DNA of 64,000 nt from Lota lota (Eukaryota > Chordata > Actinopteri > Gadiformes > Lotidae): contig JACYXH010000410.1 of assembly GCA_026745465.1 (NCBI GenBank), positions 1,009,501 through 1,073,500 on the forward strand. The letters run 5' to 3'. The notes under the pieces are model-generated. The model searched no databases. It was given only the letters and a program-made list of their open reading frames with translations, and was not told the origin of the DNA. The translations under genes and the position numbers were made by a program. Positions 49,261-63,125 of this stretch are shown piece by piece (within the stretch, counting starts at the first letter, position 1; each line of letters begins with the position of its first letter).

Positions 49261-49596
49261 GTTTTTATAGCGGAGCAGGACCCGAGGGGGCGCATTTGTT
49301 TGACTTGCCAGTCGCTGGAAGAGCAGGCGCGGCTAACTTCAACTCGCAGTACAGGACTACTCGCACACAAGACAAGTCAAGAGGAGACAACGGGATAACC
49401 TGTCGCTTTGTCCCATTTTAAATCGAGTTTCACTCAGATCCTTAACATGTTACTCACGTCCGCGTGCTAATCGGCATTTCACGGGGTTATTTTCTTCAAG
49501 AAACGTCCCTTTTCTAAAAAGTTTTCTCTTCGAGAGGGGCTCGTCACACTGACCGGAGAGGGAGTGCAACTATAAGGGGATTGATCGGCGTTGGAG
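49261..49596 (+). promoter_or_regulatory. GAS7 upstream region
   Basis: A TATA-like TTTTTATAGCGG at about 49262-49273 lies 325 bp before the SH3-exon ATG. It is followed by GC-rich sequence that fits a 5' UTR. The start site is inferred only. Confidence 0.35.
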
Positions 49597-49776
49597 ATGT
49601 CCGGATGTTACTGCAAAAGTTTATACCCCTTTAGCGGGGACCAGCACCAACAGGGACTGACCTTCGAGGCGGGAGACAGGATCAAGATCGTCCAAGCCCT
49701 GCCGGGTGGCTGGTGGGAGGGCGAGAAGGATGGAGCCACTGGGTGGTTTCCCTCCAGTTATGTTCAGGTGCTGGAG
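49597..49776 (+). CDS. gas7: Growth arrest-specific 7, first coding exon (SH3 domain), rest beyond the right edge
   Basis: GAS7 is an F-BAR adaptor (SH3, WW, F-BAR) that binds membrane and actin and promotes neurite outgrowth. ATG at 49597 opens 60 codons to a donor GAG|gtaagg (49776/49777). MSGCYCKSLYPFSGDQHQQG is followed by LTFEAGDRIKIVQALPGG, WWEGEKDGATGWFPSSYVQV and LE. The LYPFSG, GWWEGE and GWFPSSYVQ motifs are those of an SH3 domain, and the whole aligns from memory with human GAS7 (MSGARCRTLYPFSGERHGQG, then WWEGEKE, GWFPASYVQLLE). A TTG two codons upstream is not needed as a start. Which teleost copy (gas7a or gas7b) is not decidable here. The remaining exons lie beyond 64000, in keeping with the very long introns of this gene in human. 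Confidence 0.82.
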
Positions 49777-50464
49777 GTAAGGCTGCTCATCACCCATGTG
49801 CTCTATAAACATGTTACGCTGACTTGCACGGACACCCGCTGGTGATAAATGCATCACCAGTGGTATCAGTGGAATCAAATCTATCAATGTAGTTTTTTTC
49901 TTCATAAAAGTTTCGCTCGCCCACTCATCCTTTTGTTAAAATGTGAACTATATAATATGACGCTGTTACTAAGTGGAACTGTCTTCAACACAGATGGGGG
50001 TTTTCCATGATTTGTCACTTTGCTAATCAATCACTGACTAACTAGGTTGGGGTTAGTGTCTGCCTGGAAGCCCCCACACTTCCTCATTCCTCACACATTC
50101 CAGCGGAATTCTTAGCTCTTCTGTCTGTGTGCACCAGGGCAGGGCAAACAGGAGGCGTGTTGCTCTCTGTAACCATGGTCAAGCCTACACGACCACATGA
50201 GCTCTCCTTCCCTCTCTCTCATTCTCTCTCTTTCACCCCTCCCCCCCCCTCTCTCTCTTTTACCCCTCTCTCCTCCTCACCTTTCATCTCTTTCTCTCCA
50301 TCTCTCTCCTTCTCTCTCCTTCTCTCCTCTCTCTCTTCTCTTTCACTCTCTTTCACCCTCTCTCTTGATCTCTCTATTGTGTCTTTTACCATCTCTCTCT
50401 CTTTCACCCTCTCTCTATCACCCTCTCTCTCCCTTGCTCTCCATGTCTCTCCCCTCTATCCTTC

Positions 50465-50526
<62 letters not shown>

Positions 50527-52080
50527 CTCTACCCTTCCTCCTTCCTTCCACAAACTGCGACAGCAGCTTTCCACCCTACTATTACAGCTTGACATTCAGG
50601 AAAAGGAAGAGCAACTCTACACACAGGCAGAAGAATATACATAATTTACTCTTCTGAAAATGTCAAGAATTAAAAATCAAACATTCGAAACAGTGGCACC
50701 CCCTTGTGACAATCTGTAATCTTATTGTATCCCGGAGAGAGTGAGAGAGGGAGCGAGACAGAGAGAGATAAAGAGAGATATTTATTATCTTTAACAGGAC
50801 AAAATCCCTTTTTAATACAGAATCCCCACAACATGAACAAAGCGTTGAGAGAATGCTACTCACATGATCTTACTCACAGTAAAACTTCCTTAATATACAA
50901 ATAATTCATTCATATTTTGTCATAAATAGTGTGTAGTTGTAAAATCAAAAGTCTTAAGTGGTGTAAGCTTTGTCGATCAAAATTGATATGGCAACGACAC
51001 ATGACAGAAGGGGGTAGAAATTGAGTATTTGGTGATTTGGAAATAGGACCGCCTTGGACCAGCTTGATGTCTTACACAGTCCTTCCATCTGACTGGGGAG
51101 CAGTCTGTCATGGAGAGCATTTCACAAAGACTGCACAGGGAGAAGGCCAGGCGTGACGTGGTTGAAGATTTGTGCCGAATATGAAGAAACAAAGTGGTGC
51201 TGAAATAAACACCATCTTTACCAGCCATATTCACTTCCTCAAATCTTTTTCCGCTTGGGCATAGTCGATATTTTTTTATTATGTAGTTGTGGCGAAAAAG
51301 GACATTATCATTATAACTTCATGTATTACGTTCATCACATTTACATAAACATGAAAGTACATTGAAACACATTGTCACAGTGTTGTATAGTAGAAAAAAC
51401 ATTACTAGAACATTGCATTTAGTATACTCGATTTATTTTAGAGGAAGACTCATGTTTGTGGCTTCCTTCTGGGTAGCAAGGCATGCTTTTTATGTGATGT
51501 AATGATAAAGGGACAGCTTGTGTTGCACATTATGATCAATTCAAAGACATCTTTCAATGTGATGATGAGGTCTATACCTGTTCCACCAGACCGACAACCT
51601 GGGCTGGCACCGGACCTCTGTGTTCATCCTACGCATTGCTGAGCTAGAATATCAAGGTTTTGCATCCAGAGATGACCCATAATGGGTTAGGCCAAATGTT
51701 ATAATGAATAGTAAGTAATTCAATTAATTAGGTAAGTAAGTTAGTATGTACGGAAGTTATGCTTTATTTATATAGCAACTTTTCAAACAAAAAGTTATAA
51801 AGTATTTGACAGAAAAGGATGTATAACAGCCAAACATTTTCTAAAAGTAAAAATAAAATACAGATTTCTGAACTTCAATAGTTTTGCAGTTGGCAGAACA
51901 TCAGAACAGTAAGGCCACATCATCACAATTAGGTCTCATTGCGCTACTTGCAAAACAATTATGTCTCAAAGCGGTAGTTAAAAATGTGATTTGTCACGAG
52001 GGGGTAAGTAATTTGTACACTTTCAGGAAATCACCTTTGATTACTGTCTCAAATGAAATACTCTTTCGCAATCCCTGAAT
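49777..52080 (+). other. GAS7 intron 1, first part
   Basis: No exon seen. A pyrimidine-rich block (50200-50525, ending in (CT)n) and a small purine block near 50735-50780 stand out. At 51745-51830 TTTATTTATATAGCAACTTT is a fragment of the same dispersed repeat type seen at 63030. Confidence 0.5.
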
Positions 52081-52085
52081 GTACG

Positions 52086-52138
52086 TATGTGTGTGTGTGT
52101 GTCTGTGTGTGTGTGTGTGTCTGTGTGTGTGTGTGTGT

Positions 52139-52212
<74 letters not shown>

Positions 52213-52680
52213 AAACAGCCCAGACAAGGCATTTCTGTAGCTTTCACAATGGAGGTCTTTGATCCGACTGTGAGACTCCGGCTATTGTCTCGGCAGCACT
52301 GGGACTTTGTTGTCCAAACAGCTCCTGTTCTTCACACCACTGATGAGTCATTCATCACCAAACCAGTTCTCTCATGGCACACAAACAAACACACAGGCGC
52401 ATACACACACACACACATACACTTGCACATACACCCACCATACACCCACCGTACACACAGGGGGATGCTCACATATAATCACACACACACACACACAAAC
52501 AGGTGCATGCACACACACACACACACATGTAAACAATTTACACAACTAGACTCAAAGGCATACATTTATGTGCGCACGCACACACACACACAAACAAACT
52601 TACGTGGACACAGAGGTTAACACACATGCTGCCACACACACACACACACACCCTTACACACACACACTCAATACTGTTGT
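52086..52680. repeat. (TG)n and CA-rich block
   Basis: (TG)n with few interruptions at 52087-52211, then scattered CA-rich sequence at 52376-52670 on the plus strand. Unique-looking DNA without an exon follows to about 55090. Confidence 0.9.
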
Positions 52681-55094
52681 CTGACCTATTTGGTAGTCAG
52701 CATGATCACGTTGACTACTTTTAAACCTTTTGTAAAACAAAACACACGCACACTTTTTGTTATGGGAAATGTCTACGATGTCTTTTATTGATTAATTGAT
52801 TGATTTATTGGTTGATGGCGGTGATTACTTAATTACAAGCGATTTATACAGTGATGCACCCTGTCCCTTCGGGTGGAGAGAGGAAGAAAGATGGGTGTGG
52901 ATGGTTTGTGGACATCCATGGGGACATCTTCACCGATGGCCACATGACACCCACTTTGTTGATTGGTTCAAAGCAGAGCAATCCCAACCTATCAGAGCCT
53001 GCCAGGAAGGAACCTGATTGGGCAATGACAGAGACATTTTGTCTTGCATTGCAGACTAAAAACTTTGAGGAGTAACTTTTCTGAAGGACACAGTTGTTAT
53101 ATGTCAGCTACCTTGTCAGGCAGCATATATTCGATGCATTTTTCTCAGTAAAATACATGGTATACTTTCTGCTCTATTAATAAAGTGGTCATGTGACTGC
53201 AGCCTTGGGCCAGACACTTCAAACAACAAACACAGCCAGAGAATAAACAGCAGGTCTGACAAAGAGACTCAAATTGGTCCAAAAATGTTCATGCTATTCA
53301 ATACAATGATTCTTATAATAACTCCATATGATTTTCATTTATTCCTCTAACCATCAGCCCATTTGACATTTTTAGTTTTAGCTTCAACAGAGAAGTTCTG
53401 AATCTGAATCTGAAGGCTGATAGTTGAATACACACATTCATATCAGAGATTGAAGGGGAAAGTTTCATAGTCTTGACAGAAAACGTTGGCTGTGCATGAC
53501 AGTGAGTAAGCCTCAGAGTCGGTCTGTATATCCACTGGCTGTGTGAGCCGTGTGTTTGCTGTGCCGTGGACAATACCTCACCAGCAAGAGACATGAATGG
53601 GAAGATTAAGAGCCAGGGTTGTCAGAGCAAGACATGAATGCAGACCGACGCACGATACACCAATGTCGCGCAGCAACCCCAAAACATTTTTGAATGCGAC
53701 TCATTGTTCTTAAACCAGTATTTAAAATCTGTGAATCTGTGAGTGTTTTCAGATATTAGTATGTGGTCACTAACCACATATTAACACATACCACATGTCG
53801 CAAACCACATCTTCTAAAGCTAAATGGGTTTCAACAGTAAACGTCGCTGTGCTTCAAGCCTGTGGCATACTGACCACTTGTTACAATGAAACCCATTGAA
53901 AGAAAGAAGGTAAGTTGGGTCTTTTTAGCAGCCATGGCAACTATCAGATTTAAAAAGGAGACACTTTTACACAATACAACCCACTTAACTGTCCAAAACT
54001 AAACATGACAGCAGAAGTTATTCTTTCTAAGTTGATATGGGTTCTGTTTTTATTCTATTTCTATACATATGGAATGCAACTGGCAGTAAAAGTAAATATA
54101 CATCACATATTTGGGAATTCCTTCAGAACCTCTAACTTTAATAAGTCATGGCTTCAGAGCCACACGGATGTGTTATGTTGTACCCGTACTGTGTTTGCTG
54201 TATTCTCTCCTGCCCGTTTTGTTGGCTAATAGCCCCCATTCATTTTAGGCTGGTAAAAGCATCCAGCAAAGATGGATACATCTGTGTTTGTGGCAACTTA
54301 ATATGCACCATATAGTCGCCAAGACTCGAGCTCAATTTGGTCCATGTGACTTTTTGTTTGCGACTTCTTTGTCTGTTTGTGAAAGACTTCCTGAATCCAG
54401 AACAGCGCTAGAAGCAAACTGCTCCATTTCAAGAGTTGGTCCTCCTGAAGAAAGCCAACAAACTTTTGTCTCAACAGAGCCCCGTGCTGACTGCAGTTAC
54501 TCACCCCTGGCCAAGGTCACAAGGGTCATACCCTCCACCAATCAGGGACTCCATTCTGCAGTGCTGAATTATTAACGTGGCACTTAACACGTAAGAGTTC
54601 CCTGTCTGCTGGACCTATATGGGGATCTATCAGAGAGAGAAAGAGGGGGGGAGGGGGTCTCAAGGGACTTTATAAAAACAAGGCTGTTGAAATGTTGGCC
54701 TGGTTATCAAAATACAAACTGGGAGCGTGAGCGAGGAGGACCATTGTGTGAGAAAGGTCATCTCGATGGCTTGTAAAGGGCAGCGTGAATGTACGGCTAC
54801 AGGAAAGACTCATTTTGACCTCAACTTAAATCACTTTTTCTTTACTCATACTGATGACTTCATGTTAGTATTTTTCCTTTTTTAATATGGCTGGTTTGAT
54901 GGTTTCACATTCCAGAACTTTTTTCGCACTCTGAATATAGAACGACGCTATAAATGTAAAACACTGTATTTTGGTATATGTTTTGACAGTTCTTTAAAAG
55001 ACAATTGCCCTTGGCAACTGCTGTCAACAAACCATAGAATCGTTTTTTCCTATTGCTCAAGCTTCACGTGTAAGCTGTGTTCATTATGAAACTA

Positions 55095-55101
55095 TATAAC
55101 T

Positions 55102-55149
<48 letters not shown>

Positions 55150-56270
55150 AAGTGTGTGTGTGTGGTGTGTGTGTGTGTGCGTGTGTGAGAGAGAATATAA
55201 ATTGGATTTGACACTTAGGAATAGTCCACGTCTCAAGTGGAATCTGGTGATCAAGACTATACTGTGGTGAAGATGCTAGGCTTCTCAGATAACCGCTACA
55301 CAGCTAACAGCTCGCCGCTCCTAGCCAGGTGTTTCCCCAGCCCCTCCCGCTGCTGAGCTCATAGCTCCAACACACTGAGTCACAACCTCTGGATGTCATG
55401 GAACATGGGAAATATCATGGAACATGGGAAATATCATGGAACATGGATGGAAAGTACCAGACGAATATGACTTGATATCACTGTTCTTTTGCCATAGCTT
55501 AGAAAGCTATAAGTGAGTACAACAATAAAATGCAAAATATAGGATATAGACTATGTTTTAGCGTTGAATAGAATACAATAGAATACAACTTGTTTTGATA
55601 TAGAATCAAACAGCTTAAAACAAGTGATGAAATAGTGCAAAACACTTGTCACGTTACAGGCATGTGGTCGTAAGTGGATTAGATTCTTGTCAAAATATAT
55701 CTCATCTCTCTTCTTCGTCACTTGTGTTTGTCCCAGTGGGGTTCAGGGAGAGTTTAAGAATTGAACGTTTAGCTGAACTGTGGATTACCGATACGATCTG
55801 GAACACAGGGGTCCCTGTTGTTCCTGGAGCGTTCTTATTGCGTCCTGGGCCATCATCTCAGCTCTGGTTCCCACGTCTCCTGCAGGGCAGAGGAAGATGT
55901 CCTAACGAGAGACAGTCCATACGTCGCGTCGGGTTGAGCAATCTATGAAACCAGGGTGTGGGGGGGGGGGGGGGGGGGGGGAGATGCACAGAACCGTCTT
56001 TGTTACATACGTATGCTAGAGTGAGCACTCTAGCATGCACACACACACACACACTAACACACACAGCTACCAACACACAGTCACACACATAGATACATAC
56101 ACACAAACACACACAGATACGTAGACACAAACACACATACACACAAATGCGTACACACACAAACAGAGACACACACAGATACGTAGATACACACACAGAT
56201 ACATAGACACACACACACATAAACACACAGTTAAGTACAGACACACACACAAAGACACACTCTTACGAAA
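55095..56270. other. GAS7 intron 1 with (TG)n, G22 and CA-rich blocks
   Basis: (TG)n at 55104-55190, a poly-G of 22 at 55960-55981 and ACACAC/AGATACATAGACAC repeats at 56036-56260. No gene recognised. Confidence 0.6.
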
Positions 56271-56534
56271 TCTGCCATGGCAAGAAGCAGACAATAATGC
56301 CACTCACTATATGTGTCTAAATGTGTGTGTGAATATGTGTGTATTTGTAGGTATTGGACTACGTTCCAACAGAGCGTGACATAGTGTGTGCTTCAACATG
56401 TGTATTTGCTCCAACATGTGTGCGTCCCACACAGACAGAGTGTGTATTTTCTTTGTGTCGTTCATGTGGGAGTGGGGCTGTGCTTCAGACCGCCACATCT
56501 GCTTAAACCAAAACAATGTCTCCCAAACAACGAT

Positions 56535-56935
56535 ATGCTCTACAGACTCTCTCCCTATCTCTCTCCCGCTCTCTCGCTATCTCTCTCTCTCACTCTCTCA
56601 CACCATCACTCTCTGTCTATCTCTCCCGCTCCCGTCTCTTTCTGTATTTATATATCTTTAAGCTCAGATATAAGCTCGTCACCATTTGGACATTTGGAGC
56701 TGCAGTTGTTCCTATCTGTGCTGATGTCAGTCCTCCTCACTCTCTCCTCTCCTCTCCTCTCCTCTCCTCTCCTCTCCTCTCCTCTCCTCTCCTCTCCTCT
56801 CCTCTCCTCTCCTCTCCTCTCCTCTCCTCTCCTCTCCTCTCCTCTCCTCTCCTCTCCTCTCCTCTCCTCTGCTCTCATTCCCTCTCCTCCCTTCTCTCCT
56901 CTCTCCTCTCCTCTCCCCTCCCTCCCCAGCTCCAG
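56535..56935 (+). repeat. (TCCTC)n pentanucleotide array with CT-rich flank
   Basis: About 26 perfect CTCCT pentamers at 56741-56870, preceded by CTCTCT-rich sequence and followed by imperfect units. Confidence 0.95.
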
Positions 56936-57029
56936 ATAATAATAATTTCTTATCCTTAGACACGTGTGTGAGCAATCTGGCTGTTTCTCACACCCAGAGT
57001 GGCCCCGAACCTCTAGCTGAGTGATCTCA

Positions 57030-57160
<131 letters not shown>

Positions 57161-57649
57161 CACATAACTCTTGAGCAACAGCATTTTGGATCGCTTCTCG
57201 TACCATGAGACGCTCCGCTAACGACTCTGTAGTTAAGAGTTGACTTGGCAGCGGTTGACCTCAAGTCCTTGTGGTTTGAACAAAGTAATTTTTGGCTCTC
57301 TGTGCCTTCTCTGTTTTTCTAAATGTTTAAGTGGATTATTCCGGTGTAAAGTGTCCCCTATGTTTTTTGGGGGTTATCCCCGAAATCAGGATAGAGTGTT
57401 GTTGATGTGCGTCAACAACACTCAACACACCGATGTTGTGATATGAGACTAGACATTATCCAGAGGTTACTGTGGCTTAAATGTGGTCTATCTGTTGTCT
57501 TGAGCAGTGGTCAAGTCTGAACTATCATTTTTATGGTAATAATAAATAGTGAATAACACCAAAATAGTGAAGGTATCGGAGAAACAATAAACAATAAGAA
57601 ATTAGATTTGATCAATAAGTCCACATTTGCTGCCCTTCATTCTAAAACC

Positions 57650-57835
57650 AAAATACATGTTTGGTTAATACTCCTGCCTGTACCCTTGACCCAGGCACTA
57701 GGCAGTAGACCTGGAGTGTGTCCCTGGGTGCTACACTGTGGCTGCCCACTGCTCCTAATGCTGCTAGTGACATGTTAAACGGAATGATCCCATTTCATTG
57801 TACTTCTGCAATGACAATTAAGTGGTTCCTTATTT
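57650..57835 (+). mobile_element. SINE copy related to that at 31571
   Basis: Contains GGCTGCCCACTGCTCC, GTTAAACGGAATGATCC and the tail TGCAATGACAATTAAG, matching the body and tail of the SINE at 31571 with more divergence. The head is eroded. Confidence 0.6.
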
Positions 57836-57839
57836 CTGC

Positions 57840-60800
57840 CATGATAAAGTCCACTGATCAGCAGGGAAGCAATATGTTTTTTCCATCATCCTCATCCGCA
57901 TCAGTCATTACACAACGGCAGGTTTTCTAAAAACACCGGGCGTGCCAGGGTCGTGATGGCACCTAGAGGGGAAGCTATGGTCGTAGTGTTGACAGAAAGA
58001 GGGAAACATGGGCATTTATGAATTAAAAATAGGAAGCAGCCACTTACACTTCTGTGTCTGACCCAACGTTGTCAGTACACCTCTTGTTCTGGTTGGCAGA
58101 ACAACAGGAGGTCGGCGGTAGAGAGGGGAGAGGCCACTGAAATGGAAAGTCCTTGGCCAGGGCAGACATTTTCCAAACACAGCACTGAATGTCAAACTTT
58201 AAATATTTGGTCTTTTCTTTTTGGGTGAATTTTCAATATTTGTTTTTGCTTTTCAGGCCTTCCAATGACATTCAGTCACAAAATAATGTTATTCTGCTGT
58301 TGCAGTCTAACAAAAAAATGTCTATGTATTTTTGTTTAATGTGATACGTGTCCTTATGTAATGTACTGTTTTAAAGTCTCTGAGGTCAGGCCAAAAGCTA
58401 GTTTCCGGCTAAGGCTGGACAAGAAAGTCGGATTCTATTCTTCTAATCTTCTATTCCTTTCAGTGGTGTATTATTCTTAAAAACTGAAGAGAAATACACA
58501 AAGCAACGGTACCAGATGTAGAAGTGAGATCTGTAATAATATGACATTATTCACCGGGCGCATCGAAAGACATGCTGTGTGCTTCAATGACTATTTCATT
58601 AAAGTCTTCAGATGCTTCGTACATCATAACGTATGAGACTGTGGCAGGATTATGCAGTCTAGGGCTCTGCAAAAAACATCTGAGGTCCTCTTCCCACAAT
58701 GTTGTGCTTATTCTGTCTACATAGATAGATCGTTTTGATATCCACTTTCCATGTTGTGATGTTCTGTTTCAACTGGGCTCTAACTTTAGTGTAACCTTAG
58801 TTCAGCTAAGGTGCTCTAATGTGTTATTGGTTCACACACACACACATACACAAGCTCTCACACACACGTACACACACACACACCACCTCATGTGAGGTTT
58901 TAGATCAATGCTAATTCTATGTCTTGACTGCTGTATTAATATCTGCAAACTTAACAGCTGATCCAATGAACTTTGATTCTTTCGGGTCCCCATGTCGTTC
59001 CATATCCGGATGTTGTTGGCAGGGGTCAGCAGAGGTCAGATTCCTGCTCTTACACACATCATCATCCTCCTCCTCACAGTACTATTATATACACACACAC
59101 ACACACACACACTCATATGCCAGAAGGAACAATGCACACAGTGCACGATGCACACAGTCACCGGTCAGGAGCTGATGAGTCACTCAGCGAGGCTTTGTGG
59201 TGAATCTTGGTAAAGGGAGAGCAGCTTAGACCAGATGACCGGTCAGACATTGTGCTGAAACTGGACAACTACTGAGGCAGCACACCCTCCTCCTCCTCCT
59301 CCCCCTCCTCCTCCTCCTCCTCCTCCTCCTCTTCCTCATTTTCCTCCTCTGCCCTCTCATCCAACTCCTCCTCCTCTTCATCTTCCTCCTCAAAACCAAT
59401 GAGTAGGTGACTAAATCATCCTCATGACTGTAGGCTTTGTTTTCAGACTGTTTGTGAATCATATTTTCAGGGTGGTACTGTAGGATTAGTATTCGTACAA
59501 AGCCTTAATACAGGGAATCACAATGGGAAGTTTGCAATTGAAGCTTATTGTTATGTATTGTGTTGTCCTTGTTTAAATCACGTGACCAAAACTCATTTAG
59601 AGTTGCCAGGTTCACACTAGCTTCCCATTCCCAGTGAACGGTAACCCCCTCTGTTGAAACACATGGTGGATGGGACAGCCACCTGGTTATCTGTTTCCAC
59701 AATCATTGACTAACCCCGGGCTGCCGCTTATTTATGGCTCTTTCACAAAGAGAAACTAAAGGACTGTAATTGAAATGGAGACACTGTGAGCTATTTGGTT
59801 CTCTATAATAACAGACACTTCTGAGGTTTCTTTTGGGTGGTGAAAACGTCTTGTCATCTGAGAGAGAGAAACCCACGCATATGTTTACAATACACAGACG
59901 GATGTCAACAAAGGTCTCTTGTTGGTTTACTTACGTATCATTCTGTGTGTTCCAAACCCGTTAGCGTCGAGCGTGAGACACAATACAGTTCAATAGACTT
60001 CAATAAGCATATTGGGCCTGGAATACTTTGTGTTTTCAGGGACCCTTAATGTCTTCTAGATCGCCAAACACTGATTCAATAGCCGTTGTGAATTGGTTTA
60101 AAACATGGATGTAATGTGTTGGTTTTATGTGGGCTGGCAGTGTAAGGCAGAAAGGCATTCTCCATGACATCCCCGGCTAGTAACTCCAAATGAAACTTTG
60201 AGGAGGGATGCAGCAGCAAGATCCAGAGCCATGCAGATTAGCTCAGCCAGACGGATCAACGCTTCGGTCTTTCAGAGAGAGATAACGTCTTTGTGAGAGT
60301 TTAATTACACTTCATTTTGGGCTGGTGTCCCATTCAGACTGTGAATACCAGACCTCTGCTTCACTGGGGAAGCTGAGGCTTCAACTTTGAAGCAGTCCAC
60401 ACATGGTGAGCTTTCAGCGCCGGCGTTGCCACTGTATTCCTGTAGGGTTGAGCGATGAAGCACAACCTAGCATTGACGCTACCCTGGGCGCAGCAGACCG
60501 CTGAGATTCTCCACCATCGATGCTGCCCTCAAAGTTCAAACCATTTCAACTTTGACCCCGGTCAAAGCACGTCCAATCAGATCACAGCTTAGTTTGACGT
60601 TCTGAAACCAAATGGATCTCAACGCTAACGGCTTTCTTAATGTCTAGGCCTAAATGCATGTTGCTATGCTTTTATGAGTAAAAAGGGCTGGATTCCTGTT
60701 GGCTGGATATATTCCCACTTCCCAAGCGAGTGTCCAACACTTCTCTGGACAGTTATAATGTGTTGATATCTTAAGACTCCGGAGACAAGGGTCACGCCCA

Positions 60801-61250
60801 GGATCGTTTGTGGTTATAACACATCTCCCTGCCTGGTATCGGCCCTCTGGGGCCGGATCTCACTTCACAGCCAGGAGGTACTTGGTTTAAGATCCCCCCG
60901 GGCCTTTATGTGTTAATGTTGCATATTCTCCACCTCCTCGAAACACATTCAAACGTTTCTCACTGCGAGGTGATGCTGAGAAAACGCATATGTTTTTCCG
61001 TCAGCCAACCCGTTGGGTAAAATAAGAACCCATAAATACATCCGTTAACGATAATACTCACTGGTATCACAGGTCTTGACTTCAAATCCATCCCATTGTT
61101 TTTTAAACGCCCTTTTCCTGGTCATGGTTGATTGTGTGTGGGTGTGTGTGTCTGCGGGGTGGAATCTTATCTCTCCGCACTACAGGGTGTGCAGGCAGAT
61201 AAGACCGGTCTGGTTCAAACCTCTACCGAGATGTTATCGTTCTCTGAAGA
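57840..61250 (+). other. GAS7 intron 1, middle part
   Basis: Unique-looking sequence without exon. (CA)n at 59090-59112 and (CTC)n at 59285-59395 are the only arrays. Conserved noncoding elements may exist but cannot be told from one sequence. Confidence 0.4.
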
Positions 61251-61261
61251 CGTGCCACAGC

Positions 61262-61420
61262 TGCACCTAGACAGACAAACACAGACACATAAACAGACAC
61301 ACAGACCCACAGCCAGACCCACAGCCAGACACACACACAGACCCTGACACACGGACACACAGACATACACACACAGACGGACAAAAAGACAGACCCTTGG
61401 ATAGACAGACAGACACACAT

Positions 61421-61485
<65 letters not shown>

Positions 61486-61504
61486 AAGACAGACAGAGAG
61501 TTAG

Positions 61505-61535
<31 letters not shown>

Positions 61536-61554
61536 GACACATACACACAGACAG

Positions 61555-61588
<34 letters not shown>

Positions 61589-61650
61589 CAACAGACGGAC
61601 AGAAAGACATACACAGATACACACACACACACAGCGACACAGACAGACAT
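61262..61650. repeat. (GACA)n and (CA)n compound array
   Basis: ACAGACAGACAG tetramers (clean at 61420-61490) interleaved with (CA)n tracts at 61506-61530 and 61557-61585. Confidence 0.93.
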
Positions 61651-61944
61651 GACTAGTCGCCGCGGATGGTTCTATTGTGGTAAGTCCTCTTATCAGGGGT
61701 TGACTCTGCTGTTGGCTGCCAGGGGCTCCTCTGGCATGCTGTGAATGTGGAGCCTGAGGCTGTGGAGGCTCATGGGGTTAACCATCTGGAACCATGCATT
61801 ATTCAGTGCTGCATACGCCAAGACAAGCTGCCTCATACGTTTGTCACCCGCTCTCGACTTTAAAAGGTGCACCCATTCACTCACTCATGTGCTCTTTTTC
61901 TCCTCGCTGGAGAGGCACCATCGCGTCATGCGCAGACGGCGTGT

Positions 61945-61950
61945 CAGGGT

Positions 61951-62001
<51 letters not shown>
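61945..62001. repeat. (TG)n microsatellite
   Basis: About 25 TG units. CA-rich stretches recur at 62400-62460 and 62870-62925. Confidence 0.9.
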
Positions 62002-63024
62002 CATTTGAAGCTTGCCTTAAGGTTTGAGACTTGCTTGAATTTGGTCCGTTCCTACCTGTCTACCTGAGGCCAAGTATCTAAAGATAAGAAGTTAGAGCAT
62101 GGTAGAGACTGGTAATTGCGTGATCGTTTGTAAAAGTTTGCAAGTCCAATTTGGATAAATAACAGATAAATAGACAAATAACTATATCTCATTGTGGATG
62201 TACATAGCTGTCTAAATATACAAATTTTTTATTCAATTGTTCAGTACTCAAGGACCCAAGGCTTTTACTGTTCAAGAGGTTAGGTTAGAGTTGAGCATAG
62301 TGATTCTACCAATTGTCAGTAGTGAAAGTTGTAACCGGTCTAGAACTGCTGGTATACATTAATACAACCAAGTCATTTGATAAAACACTGACCTAATCGT
62401 ACACACACACACACATTTACATTTCACACATACACGCACACAGACGCACACACACACGCCTGACCTCCTTCTCGCTGTCTTGTTTTCTCAGAGACTCAGG
62501 TGACACCCCCCTCCCCCCACATACAAACACACAAAGTGCTACTGTTAGCGCTACTGCTACTGCTGCTGCGATGTACTTTTTTTAACAATTAAAGGATGCA
62601 TTGCCTCACACACACTCACACACACCTCACGCTACGTATTGATCCCAGAATAGATCAGAGTCCATAACCAAGTCTCCGTCGTTCCCTGTGTGTTCGCACG
62701 CATTAATGGGCCATGTGACCATGTTGATTTCAGTTTGTCGAAGTGTGCTCATCTCTGGTCACTGGAAACAAAATATTTTCCTGTTTGTAAATGAGCCAAG
62801 ATATTCTTTGATGGTTTGGCCTCGGCCACAACCGCCCATCAGTTGTGGTTTACTGGATTACGTCCCCAACCCCCACACACACACACATATGCACACGCAC
62901 ACGCACACACACACACACACACACATTTTCAGTCAAAGATAGAAACAAACAGACAGAGACACATAAAAACCACAAAAACAGAAGCAAACATTAAGCGCCC
63001 CCAAAAGCCTGTCTGAAAACATAT

Positions 63025-63125
63025 AGTGAATGGTAAATTTGCATTTACCATTGACTGCACTTATATAGCGCTTTTCAGACCTGTGGCCAGTCAAAGTTCT
63101 TTACAATGTGTTCGTCACATGCTTC
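63025..63125 (+). repeat. Dispersed repeat with TTATATAGCGCTTTTC core
   Basis: TGACTGCACTTATATAGCGC, then TTTTCAGACCTGTGGCC and CAAAGTTCTTTACAATG, form a repeat type I recall as frequent in fish genomes. No class assigned. The remaining 870 bases to the window end show no exon. Confidence 0.5.

Noticed and set aside
50127-50657. Leu/Ser-rich open frames in the CT-rich block
   Set aside because: Low-complexity pyrimidine tract.
61693-61884. Minus-strand 63-codon frame SEWVHLLKSRAGDKRMRQLV
   Set aside because: Looks protein-like and unique, but there is no match known to me and no acceptor/donor pair. It could as well be conserved noncoding DNA.
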